This document shows, piece after piece, positions 8,883 to 18,485 of a stretch of DNA of 64,000 nucleotides. The notes beneath the pieces are model-generated. The model was given only the letters and a program-made list of their open reading frames with translations, was not told the DNA's origin and ran no database searches. The stretch comes from Paracoccus homiensis (GTDB taxonomy: Bacteria > Pseudomonadota > Alphaproteobacteria > Rhodobacterales > Rhodobacteraceae), in the NCBI RefSeq assembly GCF_900111675.1, contig NZ_FOHO01000004.1, positions 248,001 to 312,000 on the forward strand, in the 5' to 3' direction. How positions within the stretch are numbered: the stretch's first letter is position 1; each line of letters opens with the position of its first letter. Both the position numbers and the translations under genes were made by a program.

Positions 8883-9677
8883 ATGAAGGAAATCCGCGAT
8901 CTGAAGTCGAAACAGGACGGAACCGTCGGGCGTACGCTGGCGGTGCTGGATCTGGTTGCCGAATTCGGTCGCCCTGTGCGATTTTCCGAACTGCTTCCCA
9001 AGGCGGATCTGCCCAAGGCGACGTTGTTCCGCTTTGTCCAGTCGCTGACCAATCAGGGCATGCTGGCCTTTGACGAGGACCGTCAGACCTATGCGCCGGG
9101 GCTGCGTCTTGTGCGGCTGGCCCATGCGGCATGGGCGCAAAGCAGCCTTGCCCCGATCGCCGCGACCCATCTGGATCGCCTGTCCGCCGAAACCGGCGAG
9201 ACGATCCATCTGGCGCAGCTGGATCAGGGGATGGTGCTGTATGTCGACAAGCGCAATGCCGCCCGCCCGATCGAGATGTTTGCACAATCGGGCAAGATCG
9301 GTCCCGCCTATTGCACCGGCGTCGGCAAGGCGATGCTGGCCCATCTGCCCGAAGACAAGCTGGCCGATGCCATTGCCCGGCAATCCTTTCACCGCTTCAC
9401 CCCCCACACGCTGATCAGCGAACAGGCGCTGCGGGACGAACTGGCGAATATTCGCGCGCGCGGATTTGCCTGGGACGACGAGGAACACGAACTGGGCATC
9501 CGCTGCATCGCCGCCCCGATCCTGTCCTTGGCCGGACGGGTTCTGGGGGCGCTGTCGATCACGACGGCGGATGCCTCGGATCGCGCAAGACTTGAAAGCT
9601 ATGCCCCGCTGGTGCGCCGGACGGCGGCACATATCGCAGAAGCCGCCAATGCCTGGCGGTTCCCCGAACAGAAATAA
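8883..9677 (+). CDS. IclR-family transcriptional regulator of the galactoside cluster
   Basis: 264-residue regulator. A winged HTH (about residues 12-75, [19 protein letters not shown] onward) precedes the IclR effector domain with the motif [17 protein letters not shown] and a C-terminal [10 protein letters not shown] segment. The ATG at 8883 is preceded by GGAGGAGG at 8873-8880, so it is preferred to the in-frame ATG at 8823. It lies between the two arms and is first gene of the plus arm, so it probably controls both in response to galactose or a pathway acid. IclR proteins can repress or activate; which applies here cannot be told. Confidence 0.9.
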   Translation: MKEIRDLKSKQDGTVGRTLAVLDLVAEFGRPVRFSELLPKADLPKATLFRFVQSLTNQGMLAFDEDRQTYAPGLRLVRLAHAAWAQSSLAPIAATHLDRLSAETGETIHLAQLDQGMVLYVDKRNAARPIEMFAQSGKIGPAYCTGVGKAMLAHLPEDKLADAIARQSFHRFTPHTLISEQALRDELANIRARGFAWDDEEHELGIRCIAAPILSLAGRVLGALSITTADASDRARLESYAPLVRRTAAHIAEAANAWRFPEQK

Positions 9678-9696
9678 CCCCTTGGGAGGAAACCAC

Positions 9697-10752
9697 GTGT
9701 CAGGCGTTCAGCTGCGCAATATCGTCAAGCGCTTTGGCGATGTCGAAGTCATCCACGGCATCGACCTCGATATCGATCACGGTGAGTTCTGCGTGTTCGT
9801 CGGCCCCTCGGGCTGCGGCAAATCCACGCTGCTGCGGATGATCGCCGGGCTGGAAGAAACCAGCGGTGGCCAGATCGACATCGGCGGCGATGACGTCACC
9901 CATGCCGATGCCGCCGACCGGGGCGTGGCGATGGTCTTTCAGACCTATGCGCTGTACCCGCACATGACCGTGCGCGAGAATATGGGATTTGGCCTGAAGA
10001 TGACCGGCCACCCGAAATCCGAAATCGCCCAGAAGGTCGATGAGGCCGCCCGCATCCTGAAGCTGGAGCCGCTTCTGGATCGCAAACCTGCCGCCCTGTC
10101 GGGCGGCCAACGTCAGCGGGTCGCCATCGGACGCGCCATCGTGCGCGGGCCCAAGGTGTTCCTGTTCGACGAACCGCTGTCGAACCTGGACGCCGAATTG
10201 CGGGTCGAGATGCGCGCCGAAATCGCGCGTCTGCACCGCGAAATCGGCGCGACGATGATCTATGTGACCCATGATCAGGTCGAGGCGATGACCATGGCCG
10301 ACAAGATCGTCGTGCTGCGCGGCGGTCATATCGAACAGGTCGGCGCGCCGATGCATCTGTATGAAGATCCCGACAACCGCTTTGTCGCGGGCTTCATCGG
10401 CTCGCCCTCGATGAATTTTCTGCAGGGCACCGTGACCGGCGGCGAGGTTCAGATTCCCGGCCTGCGCCGCAGCATCGCAACGCCGGTCGCCTTGCCCGCC
10501 GACGGGTCCGAGGTGACCGTGGGTCTGCGCCCCGAATTCCTGCGGATCGAGGCCGGCGGCGACTTGACCGTCGAGATGGTCGAGGCGCTTGGCGGCGTGT
10601 CCTATATCCACGTGACCACGGCCGGCGGTGAAAAGCTGATCGTCGAGGACCGCCAGAAGACCCCGGTCAAGCTGGGCGACAAGGTTGGCGCGGACTTTGA
10701 CCCGTCGCAGGCGCTGTTCTTCGACGCCAAGACCGAATTGCGGCTGCGCTGA
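9697..10752 (+). CDS. sugar ABC transporter ATP-binding protein (MalK/UgpC type)
   Basis: 351-residue ATPase. Walker A is GPSGCGKST, the Q-loop lies in [13 protein letters not shown], the signature is [15 protein letters not shown], Walker B is [16 protein letters not shown], and a C-terminal TOBE-type domain follows (about 240-351). The start is GTG at 9697, six bases after GGGAGGA; the longer in-frame reading begins inside the IclR gene. It energises the importer whose permeases are on the other arm, splitting one transporter across two transcripts. It overlaps the next gene by one base (TGATG). Confidence 0.93.
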   Translation: MSGVQLRNIVKRFGDVEVIHGIDLDIDHGEFCVFVGPSGCGKSTLLRMIAGLEETSGGQIDIGGDDVTHADAADRGVAMVFQTYALYPHMTVRENMGFGLKMTGHPKSEIAQKVDEAARILKLEPLLDRKPAALSGGQRQRVAIGRAIVRGPKVFLFDEPLSNLDAELRVEMRAEIARLHREIGATMIYVTHDQVEAMTMADKIVVLRGGHIEQVGAPMHLYEDPDNRFVAGFIGSPSMNFLQGTVTGGEVQIPGLRRSIATPVALPADGSEVTVGLRPEFLRIEAGGDLTVEMVEALGGVSYIHVTTAGGEKLIVEDRQKTPVKLGDKVGADFDPSQALFFDAKTELRLR

Positions 10753-11669
10753 TGTCGGTTCGGATCGGTCTGGTCGGGCTGGGCACCATCGCCCGCGCCC
10801 AGCATCTGCCTGCCATCGCGGACACGGATGGCGTCACGCTGGCCGCGATCGCCAGCCGCAATGCCGCGTTGGACAATGTGCCCTGCCATCGCGATATCGT
10901 CGCGCTGCTGGCCGCCGAGGATGCGGTGAACGCCATCTCGCTGTGCACGCCGCCGCAGGGGCGGTTCGATCAGGCGATGGCCGCGCTGCGGGCCGGGCGG
11001 CACCTGATGCTGGAAAAGCCCCCCGGCGCAACCCTGTCCGAAGTTCACGCCCTTGCGGACGAGGCCGCGCGACGCGGTCTGACCATCTTTGCCACCTGGC
11101 ACTCGCGCGAGGCGGCGGCGGTTCAGGCCGCACGCGACTGGCTGGCGACGCGCAACCTTGAAAAGGTGCGGATCGACTGGTGCGAGGATGTGCGCAAATG
11201 GCATCCGGGTCAGGACTGGGTCTGGCGGGCCGGCGGGCTGGGCGTTTTCGACCCGGGCATCAATGCGCTGTCGATCCTGACCGCGCTGGTGCCGGGCGTT
11301 CTGCTGACCGGGGCCGATCTGCATATCCCGCAGGGCCGCGAAACCCCGATTGCCGCCGATCTGGGCTTGCGTGCGGGCGATACGGTCATCGACGCGCATT
11401 TCGACTGGCGACAGCAGGGCGACGAATTGTGGCGCATCCGGTTCGACACCGACGACGGCAGCCTGACGCTGGATCAGGGCGGCGCTGTCGCGACGGTCGA
11501 TGGCCAGCCGCTTGCGCAGGGCGAGAACCGCGAATATGCGCGGCTTTACGCCCGTTTCCGCGATCTGGTGGCCGCCGGCGAAAGCGAGGTGGATCTGGCC
11601 CCGCTGCGCCTTGTCTCTGACGCCTTTCTGACCGGCACGCCCCACGTGACCGAGCCATTCACCGAATAA
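10752..11669 (+). CDS. Gfo/Idh/MocA oxidoreductase, probable D-galactose 1-dehydrogenase
   Basis: 305-residue NAD(P)-dependent dehydrogenase with an N-terminal Rossmann fold (IGLVGLGTIARAQHLPAIA). EKPPGAT at about residues 80-86 contains the family's conserved EKP lysine. The sequence resembles galactose/arabinose 1-dehydrogenases of Proteobacteria (DWVWRAGGLGVFDPGINALS, residues near 155-174). It would oxidise galactose at C1 to the lactone that the SMP-30 protein opens. The start shares one base with the ATPase stop. Family is certain; galactose as substrate is inferred from the complete downstream pathway. Confidence 0.85.
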   Translation: MSVRIGLVGLGTIARAQHLPAIADTDGVTLAAIASRNAALDNVPCHRDIVALLAAEDAVNAISLCTPPQGRFDQAMAALRAGRHLMLEKPPGATLSEVHALADEAARRGLTIFATWHSREAAAVQAARDWLATRNLEKVRIDWCEDVRKWHPGQDWVWRAGGLGVFDPGINALSILTALVPGVLLTGADLHIPQGRETPIAADLGLRAGDTVIDAHFDWRQQGDELWRIRFDTDDGSLTLDQGGAVATVDGQPLAQGENREYARLYARFRDLVAAGESEVDLAPLRLVSDAFLTGTPHVTEPFTE

Positions 11670-11690
11670 TCCATCCCGGACCGAACCATC

Positions 11691-12839
11691 ATGAAAATCA
11701 CCGCAATCGAGACCTTCATCGTGCCGCCCCGCTGGTGCTTTGTGAAAATCAGTACCGACGAGGGCATCAGCGGCTGGGGCGAGCCCGTTCTGGAAGGTCG
11801 CGCCCACAGTGTCGCGGCCTGCGTCGAGGAACTGTCCGATTACCTGATCGGCAAGGATCCCGGCCTGATCCAGGATCATTGGACGGTCATGTATCGCGCC
11901 GGTTTCTATCGCGGCGGCGGCATTCACATGTCGGCCATCGCCGGTCTCGATCAGGCCCTGTGGGACATCAAGGGCAAGGCGCTTGGCGTTCCGGTCCATG
12001 CGCTTCTGGGCGGGCAGCAACGCGACCGCATTCGCGTTTACAGCTGGATCGGCGGCGACCGGCCGGGCGATACCGCCCGCATGGCGCGCGAATGCGGCGA
12101 CCGCGGCTTTACCGCCGTGAAGATGAACGGCACCGAGGAAATGCAATTCGTCGACAGCCACGCCAAGGTCGATCAGGTTCTGGAACGCGTGCAGGCGATC
12201 CGCGACGAAATGGGGCAGGATTTCGGTATCGGCATCGACTTTCATGGCCGGGTACATCGCCCGATGGCCAAGATCCTTGCCAAGGAACTGGAACCCTTCC
12301 GCCTGATGTTCATCGAAGAACCGGTGCTTTCGGAACATGCCGAGGCGCTGCGCGAGATCGCGAACCACTGTTCGACCCCGATCGCGCTGGGGGAACGGCT
12401 GTACAGCCGCTGGGACTTCAAGAACATCATCTCGCAGGGTTTCGTGGATATCATCCAGCCCGATCCCAGCCATTCCGGCGGCATCACCGAAACCTATCGC
12501 ATCGCCGCCATGGCCGAAGCGCATGACATCGCGCTGGCGCTGCATTGCCCGCTTGGCCCCATCGCGCTGGCCGCGAACCTGCAACTGGATGCGGTCTGCT
12601 ATAACGCCTTCATTCAGGAACAGTCGCTGGGGATCCACTACAATCAGGGGTCGGATCTGCTGGACTACATCACCGACCGTTCGGTCTTTGAATACAAGGA
12701 CGGCTTCGTCGCGATCCCGCAAGGCCCCGGTCTGGGCATCGAGGTGAACGAGGACAAGGTCCGCCGCGCCGCCGCCGAGGGTCACCGTTGGCGCAACCCC
12801 GTCTGGCGTCACGCCGATGGCAGCTTTGCCGAGTGGTGA
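11691..12839 (+). CDS. dgoD: D-galactonate dehydratase
   Basis: 382-residue enolase-superfamily enzyme that removes water from galactonate to give 2-dehydro-3-deoxygalactonate. Metal ligands Asp183, Glu209 and Glu235 and catalytic His185 and His285 fall at exactly the positions known for E. coli DgoD (motifs GIDFHGRV, FIEEP, LGERL, LALHCPLGP). A 21-base gap separates it from the dehydrogenase gene. This residue-level match makes it the most secure enzyme assignment of the cluster and fixes the pathway as galactonate rather than gluconate. Confidence 0.97.
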   Translation: MKITAIETFIVPPRWCFVKISTDEGISGWGEPVLEGRAHSVAACVEELSDYLIGKDPGLIQDHWTVMYRAGFYRGGGIHMSAIAGLDQALWDIKGKALGVPVHALLGGQQRDRIRVYSWIGGDRPGDTARMARECGDRGFTAVKMNGTEEMQFVDSHAKVDQVLERVQAIRDEMGQDFGIGIDFHGRVHRPMAKILAKELEPFRLMFIEEPVLSEHAEALREIANHCSTPIALGERLYSRWDFKNIISQGFVDIIQPDPSHSGGITETYRIAAMAEAHDIALALHCPLGPIALAANLQLDAVCYNAFIQEQSLGIHYNQGSDLLDYITDRSVFEYKDGFVAIPQGPGLGIEVNEDKVRRAAAEGHRWRNPVWRHADGSFAEW

Positions 12840-12844
12840 TCGCG

Positions 12845-15034
12845 ATGCGTTCGGAAACCAAGCTGAATGACGGCTGGATCTTTGCCGAGGGCTTTGACCC
12901 GGCATGGGCGGGCGCGGCCATGGATGGCCGTGCCGTCACCCTGCCCCATAATGCGGTCGATCTGCCGCTGAACTATTTCGACGAAACGTCTTACTGGCGG
13001 CCCTTCACCTATCAGCGCCGCATCCAGTGGCAGGACGACTGGACCGACCGCCACGTCGCGCTGCGGTTCGACGCGGCGATGGCCGATGCGCATGTCTGGG
13101 TGAACGGACAGCAGGTGACCCGCCATCGCGACGGCTATACACCCTTCACGGTGCCGCTGTCGGATCATCTGGTACCGGGCGAAAACCTTGTGACCGTCCG
13201 CATCGATGGCAGCGAAAACCCCCAGATCCCGCCCTTTGGCGGGCGGATCGACTATCTGACCTATGCCGGTATCTATCGCGATGCCTGGCTGTGCGTCCTG
13301 CCCCGGGACCACATCCGCGGGCTGAAGATCGAAACGCCGGATGTTCTGGCCGACCACAAGACCGTGCGCCTGCTGATCGAGGCTGACAGCCACGCCACCG
13401 CCACCATCCGCGACGCCAGCGGAACCGAGATCGCGCGCGGTCAGGGACAGGGCGAAATCACGCTGACCGGGTTGCGCGACATCGCCCTGTGGTCGGTCGA
13501 CAGCCCCGCGCTGTATACCGCCGAGGTGGAACTGGCATCGGGCGACCGGATCAGCCAGCGCTTTGGCTTTCGCCAGGTCGAATGGAAGGCCAACGGGTTC
13601 CACCTGAACGGTCAGCGGATCAAGCTGCGCGGCCTGAACCGGCACCAGTCATTCCCCTATTCCGGCTATGCCCAGGGACAGCAGTCGCAGGAACGCGACG
13701 CCGAGATCCTGCGCCATGATCTGGCCTGCAACGTCGTGCGGACCTCGCATTACCCGCAAAGCCACTATTTCCTTGATCGCTGCGACGAAATCGGGCTGCT
13801 GGTGTTCGAGGAAATCCCCGGCTGGCAACATATCGGCGGGCAGGCGTGGCAGGACGAATCCGTCGAAAATGTCGAACGGATGATCCGCCGCGACTGGAAC
13901 CACCCCTCGATCATCATCTGGGGCGTGCGCATCAACGAAAGCCCGGACGATCACGATTTCTACCTGCGCACCAACGCCCGTGCGCGCGCGCTGGACAGCA
14001 CCCGCCCCACCGGCGGCGTCCGCTGCATCCCCGACAGCGAGCTGATCGAAGACGTCTACACGATGAATGATTTCGTGCTGGGCGAATTCGAACTGCCCAG
14101 CAACAATCGGGGCCGTACCCCCTTGCGCGATCAACGCGAGGTGACGGGGCTGGATCGCAAGGTGCCCTATCTGGTCACCGAATATAACGGTCACATGTAT
14201 CCGACCAAATCGGGCGACCCCGAAGAACGGCAGGCCGAGCATGTCATCCGCCATCTGGAGGTGCTGAATGCGGCGATGGGTGACGATGCCATCGCGGGCT
14301 GCATCGGCTGGTGCATGTTCGATTATAACACCCACAAGGATTTCGGGGCCGGCGACCGCATCTGTCACCACGGGGTCATGTCGATCTTTCGCGAACCGAA
14401 ATTCGCGGCGCATGTCTATTCCAGCCAGAAGGCACCGGAAGACGGCATCGTGATGGAGCCGGTGACCGTCTGGGCCCGGGGTGAACGCAATATCGGCGGC
14501 GTACTGCCCCTGATCGTGCTGACCAATTGCGACGAAATCGAACTGGCCTATGCCGATGTGGTGAAACGCGTCGGCCCCGATCGCGAACGCTTTCCGCATC
14601 TGCCGAACCCGCCGATCATCATCGACCACCGCCATTTCTCGCCCGATGAGCTGGGCCATTGGGGCCAAAGCTGGCATGCGGGCCGTGTCACCGGCTATCT
14701 GAACGGCGAAAAAGTCGCGGAACGGATCTATCCCGCCGATGCGCTGCCGACTACCTTGCAGGTCGTTCCCGATCAGGTGACCGCCCTGGCCGATCATGGT
14801 GAGGTTCGGGTGATGGTGCGCGCGCTGGATCAGGTGGGCCACAAGCTGTTGTTCCTGACCGATCCCGTCAGCGTCACCATCAATGGTCCCGCACAGCTGA
14901 TCGGGCCCGAAACCTCGGTTCTGGCGGGCGGAACGACCGGGTTCTGGGTGCGACCGACGGGCAAGGGGGACGTGCGGATCACCGTGACCTCGCCGCGCTT
15001 TGCACCGGTGGACACCCAGATCCGCTTTGACTGA
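12845..15034 (+). CDS. beta-galactosidase-like enzyme, glycoside hydrolase family 2
   Basis: 729-residue GH2 enzyme: N-terminal jelly-roll (about 1-150), immunoglobulin-like domain (about 155-245), TIM barrel (about 250-510) and C-terminal beta domains. The acid/base is probably Glu365 in GVRINESPDD and the nucleophile Glu446 in YLVTEYNGH. RGLNRHQ (262-268) is the family barrel-entry motif. No signal peptide is evident. The ATG at 12845 was chosen; an in-frame GTG at 12836 overlapping the dgoD stop is an alternative. It is shorter than E. coli LacZ (about 1020 residues). In this context it releases galactose from beta-galactosides, but other beta-glycosides cannot be excluded. Confidence 0.87.
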   Translation: MRSETKLNDGWIFAEGFDPAWAGAAMDGRAVTLPHNAVDLPLNYFDETSYWRPFTYQRRIQWQDDWTDRHVALRFDAAMADAHVWVNGQQVTRHRDGYTPFTVPLSDHLVPGENLVTVRIDGSENPQIPPFGGRIDYLTYAGIYRDAWLCVLPRDHIRGLKIETPDVLADHKTVRLLIEADSHATATIRDASGTEIARGQGQGEITLTGLRDIALWSVDSPALYTAEVELASGDRISQRFGFRQVEWKANGFHLNGQRIKLRGLNRHQSFPYSGYAQGQQSQERDAEILRHDLACNVVRTSHYPQSHYFLDRCDEIGLLVFEEIPGWQHIGGQAWQDESVENVERMIRRDWNHPSIIIWGVRINESPDDHDFYLRTNARARALDSTRPTGGVRCIPDSELIEDVYTMNDFVLGEFELPSNNRGRTPLRDQREVTGLDRKVPYLVTEYNGHMYPTKSGDPEERQAEHVIRHLEVLNAAMGDDAIAGCIGWCMFDYNTHKDFGAGDRICHHGVMSIFREPKFAAHVYSSQKAPEDGIVMEPVTVWARGERNIGGVLPLIVLTNCDEIELAYADVVKRVGPDRERFPHLPNPPIIIDHRHFSPDELGHWGQSWHAGRVTGYLNGEKVAERIYPADALPTTLQVVPDQVTALADHGEVRVMVRALDQVGHKLLFLTDPVSVTINGPAQLIGPETSVLAGGTTGFWVRPTGKGDVRITVTSPRFAPVDTQIRFD

Positions 15035-15061
15035 CAGACAGCGTCGCGCGGCTGGCCCGGT

Positions 15062-16018
15062 TCAGTCGCGCGGCGCGGCTGCCCTTTGCAGGCGGTCGTT
15101 GATCGCCACACCGATCCCGGACTGCGGGATCGGCGCCACGGCGATCATCGCGGCGCCGGTCTCATCCGCGCGGTGCAGATAGGTGAACAGGTTGCGTGCG
15201 GCCTCGGACAGATCGCCCTTGGGGCTAAGGTCCAGAACCGCGGCCGCCTGCCGCGTCCCCGCGATCTGCCGGGCGCCGAAATTCAGCAGAACCTCGCCCG
15301 GCTGCACATGATCGGCATTCAGGCGCATCGCCGCATCCGGCGCATAATGCGATTGCAGCGTGCCCGGCGACAATTCGTTGTCGCCCGCCCCTGCCCCGAT
15401 CAGCGGCACCCCCGCCAGTTCGGCCACCATGTCCGCGCTCAGCGCACCGGGACGCAGGATCGCAACCCCGTCGGGCAGCACACGGACCACGGTCGATTCC
15501 ACGCCAAGGCTGGCCGGTCCGCCGTCGATGATCAGATCGACACGCGCGCCCAGGTCCTCGGCGACATGCTGGGCGGTGGTGGGGCTGATCTTGCCCGAAG
15601 TATTCGCACTGGGCGCGGCAAGCGGCGCGTCCAGCCGTGTGATCACCTGATGCGCGAAACCGGCGGGGGCGCGGATCGCGGCCAGTTCCTGTCCATTGGT
15701 GGAACTGCGATCGATACCGCCCGGCCTTAGCGGCAGGATCAGGGTCAGCGGCCCCGGCCACATCGCCTGCGCCAGACGCCGTGACACCGGGTCCATGATC
15801 ACGAAACGCTCGGCCATTTCGATTCCGGAAACATGCGAAATCAAGGGGTTGGTATGTGGACGGCGCTTGGCCTCGTAGATCTTTGCAATGGACCCGGCCG
15901 AGGTCGACAACCCCGCCAGCCCATAGACGGTTTCCGTCGGCAGCGCGACCAGCCCGCCCGCAGACAGGGTATCGACCGCGCGGGTCAGGGCATCGGGGGC
16001 GGTGCTGGGCAGGATCAT
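15062..16018 (-). CDS. tsaC: L-threonylcarbamoyladenylate synthase (Sua5/YrdC/TsaC family)
   Basis: 318-residue enzyme that makes threonylcarbamoyl-AMP from threonine, bicarbonate and ATP for the t6A37 modification of ANN-decoding tRNAs. The YrdC domain occupies about residues 10-205, with KIYEAKRRPHTNPL and PSANTSG as nucleotide-binding motifs. A C-terminal Sua5 domain (about 210-318) marks it as the long Sua5 type rather than the short E. coli type. It is a housekeeping gene unrelated to its neighbours; 57 bases separate it from glcF. Confidence 0.93.
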   Translation of the reverse strand: MILPSTAPDALTRAVDTLSAGGLVALPTETVYGLAGLSTSAGSIAKIYEAKRRPHTNPLISHVSGIEMAERFVIMDPVSRRLAQAMWPGPLTLILPLRPGGIDRSSTNGQELAAIRAPAGFAHQVITRLDAPLAAPSANTSGKISPTTAQHVAEDLGARVDLIIDGGPASLGVESTVVRVLPDGVAILRPGALSADMVAELAGVPLIGAGAGDNELSPGTLQSHYAPDAAMRLNADHVQPGEVLLNFGARQIAGTRQAAAVLDLSPKGDLSEAARNLFTYLHRADETGAAMIAVAPIPQSGIGVAINDRLQRAAAPRD

Positions 16019-16075
16019 GGCGGCCTCGTGGTCAACGGCCCGCTTCTAACGCAAGCGCGCGGGCTTGCAAATCCG

Positions 16076-17371
16076 TCATGCCTGTGCAGGCACCCCGCGC
16101 GGGCGCGGTCCGCCCGTCGCCCAGTCCAGCAGTTGCACGGTATGGACGACCGGCACCCCGGTGCCCGACCCGATCTGCATCATGCAGCCGATATTTCCGG
16201 CGCTGATGACCTGCGGGGCAGTCGCCTCGAGCGTGGCGACCTTGCGCGATTTCAGCTCGGCCGAGATGGCGGGCTGCATCAGGTTATAGGTTCCCGCCGA
16301 TCCGCAGCACAGATGCGGATCCCTGGGTTCGACCACGTGGAAACCGGCCGCGCTCAGCAGGTCCTTGGGTGCGGATTTGACCTGCTGTCCATGCTGCAAT
16401 GAACAGGCCGCGTGATAGCCCACGCGCAACGGCACGGCCTTTGTCGGATCCCGAAGGCCCAGATCCACCATCACCTCGCTGATATCCTTGGCCAGGGCGC
16501 TGATCTGCGCGGCATCCTGCGCCAGCGCATCATTGCGGAACATATGGCCGTAATCCTTCACCGTCGTCCCACATCCCGAGGTGTTGATGACCACCGCATC
16601 CAGCCCGTCGCCGGCGATCTCGGCCATCAGGGCGCGGATATTCGCGGCCGCCTGCGCATGGCTTTGATCGGTCTTGCCCATGTGATGGGTCAGCGCACCG
16701 CAGCAGCCGATCCCCTTTGGGATCACCACCTCGCATCCGTGCCGCCGCAGTAACCGGATGGTGGCATCGTTGATGTCGGTGTTCAGGGCCCGCTGCGCAC
16801 AGCCGATCAACAGCGCGACCCGCTTGCGCCGCGATCCTTCGGCGGTGAAAACCTGCGGATCGTCATTGCGGCTGACCGGCGGGATATCGTCCGGCGCCAT
16901 GTCCAGCATCGCCCGCAGCCGGGCATCTGGCATCAGCTTGCGAAACGGTCGCCCCAGCCGCGCCGCCGCCAGCGCCAGCCGGAACCGCCCCGGATAGGGC
17001 AAGATCGCCGCCAGCACGCGTCGCAGGATACGGTCCGACAAGGGGCGGCGATAGTTTTCCTCGATATATTCGCGGGCGTGATCGACCAGATGCATGTAAT
17101 GCACGCCCGACGGACAGGTCGTCATGCAGCTGAGACAGGACAGGCAGCGGTCGATATGCTGCACGGTCTTTGCATCCGGTTTGCGCTGGTTTTCCAGCAT
17201 GTCCTTGATCAGGTAGATCCGCCCGCGCGGGCTGTCCAGTTCGTCGCCCAGCACCTTGTAGGTCGGGCAGGTCGCGGTGCAAAAACCGCAATGTACGCAG
17301 GTGCGGAGGATTTCGTTGCTGCGTGCGGTCGCGGGATCAGCCAGCTGCGTGGCCGTGAAATTCGTCTGCAT
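16076..17371 (-). CDS. glcF: glycolate oxidase iron-sulfur subunit
   Basis: 431-residue subunit with two 4Fe-4S ferredoxin motifs near the N terminus (CVHCGFCTATCP and CLSCLSCMTTCP). Two cysteine-rich CCG domains follow (CCGALTHHMG and CCGSAGTYN). It carries electrons from glycolate, oxidised to glyoxylate at the GlcD/GlcE flavin sites, to the membrane quinone pool. It starts one base after the glcE stop, consistent with the operon glcD-glcE-glcF. Length matches the family (about 410-430). Confidence 0.96.
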   Translation of the reverse strand: MQTNFTATQLADPATARSNEILRTCVHCGFCTATCPTYKVLGDELDSPRGRIYLIKDMLENQRKPDAKTVQHIDRCLSCLSCMTTCPSGVHYMHLVDHAREYIEENYRRPLSDRILRRVLAAILPYPGRFRLALAAARLGRPFRKLMPDARLRAMLDMAPDDIPPVSRNDDPQVFTAEGSRRKRVALLIGCAQRALNTDINDATIRLLRRHGCEVVIPKGIGCCGALTHHMGKTDQSHAQAAANIRALMAEIAGDGLDAVVINTSGCGTTVKDYGHMFRNDALAQDAAQISALAKDISEVMVDLGLRDPTKAVPLRVGYHAACSLQHGQQVKSAPKDLLSAAGFHVVEPRDPHLCCGSAGTYNLMQPAISAELKSRKVATLEATAPQVISAGNIGCMMQIGSGTGVPVVHTVQLLDWATGGPRPRGVPAQA

Positions 17372-17372
17372 G

Positions 17373-18485
17373 TCAGCCGTCCATCAAACCGGGGTTCAGA
17401 ATACCTGCGGGGTCGAAACTGCGGCGCAATCCCTGCGACAGGCGCGCGACGGGGCCCGCAGGCGCGGGAAAGATCGACGCGGTCAGACCCGCAGGCCGGA
17501 TCAGGGTCGCGTGAGGTACAAGTTCACGCAGGTCGGCAGGCGCGGCAGGCCCGGCATACCAGATCAGCCCCCCGCCCCAGTCCAGCGACAGATCACCGCC
17601 AAGCCCACGCAGCGCATCCGCGATACGGGGCGCGTCGGTCGGTTTGACCAGAAGCCGCCACAGGGGCATCGCGCCCTGAAAATGATGGACATCGCGCAGA
17701 TCCTGCCAGCGTGTCGCGGTAGCCGCCGCATCCAGAACCTGCGCGCCCTTGCGATCCAGCAGCGCCAGAAGCCGGTCGCGACGATAGGTCAATTGCGCGG
17801 GCAACCCCTCGATCCGCAGCCATGCCGTGCCGCCATGCCAGGCCGCGCCCGACACCTCGAACGGGGTGGCCAGCGCGGCGCAGAACAGGGCCAGGGCATC
17901 GGCTTCGGTCGGGGCGTCGAACTGCAAGGTCGCCTGATCGTGCGCGGCAGGCAGGGTTTTCAACGCCACCTCGGTCAGGACGCCAAGGGTGCCGAATGAC
18001 CCGGCCAGCAGCTTTGACAGATCAAGCCCGGTCACGTTCTTCATCACCCGTCCACCATTCTTCAGGCGGCGCCCCTGCCCATCGACAAAACGCACCCCCA
18101 GAAGGTGATCGCGACAGGCCCCGGCAAACAGCCGGCGCGGCCCCGAGGCATTGGCCGCGACAACACCGCCGATCGTCGACTCGCCGCCGCGCCCGGTCAT
18201 GCCGCGCACATCGGGCGGATCGAAGGCCAGCGCCTGTCCCTCGGCCGCCAGCATTTCGCGGATCTGGGTCAGGGATGTGCCCGCGCGGGCGATCAGGGTC
18301 ATCTCGCCGGGTTCATAGGTGACGACACCGGACAGGCGCGTCAGGTCCAGCACCGCATCGCGCCGTGGCGCGATCCGCGTGCCGCCGCCCTTGATCCAGA
18401 CCGGATCGCGCGCCGCGCACCGGTCCCGCAGGATTGCCGCCAGTTCCGCCTCGTCCACCGGCGCCAGATCGGACATGCTGTCCAT
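17373..18485 (-). CDS. glcE: glycolate oxidase FAD-binding subunit
   Basis: 370-residue protein with an N-terminal FAD-binding type 4 domain (WIKGGGTRI, GMTGRGGESTIGGVVAANASG quoted in part as GRGGESTIGGVVAANAS) and a C-terminal FAD-linked oxidase cap. The ATG at 18485 shares its A with the glcD stop (TGATG); the frame extends upstream only as antisense of glcD. With GlcD and GlcF it forms membrane-associated glycolate oxidase. GlcE is a shorter paralogue of GlcD and both are needed in E. coli. Confidence 0.95.
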   Translation of the reverse strand: MDSMSDLAPVDEAELAAILRDRCAARDPVWIKGGGTRIAPRRDAVLDLTRLSGVVTYEPGEMTLIARAGTSLTQIREMLAAEGQALAFDPPDVRGMTGRGGESTIGGVVAANASGPRRLFAGACRDHLLGVRFVDGQGRRLKNGGRVMKNVTGLDLSKLLAGSFGTLGVLTEVALKTLPAAHDQATLQFDAPTEADALALFCAALATPFEVSGAAWHGGTAWLRIEGLPAQLTYRRDRLLALLDRKGAQVLDAAATATRWQDLRDVHHFQGAMPLWRLLVKPTDAPRIADALRGLGGDLSLDWGGGLIWYAGPAAPADLRELVPHATLIRPAGLTASIFPAPAGPVARLSQGLRRSFDPAGILNPGLMDG

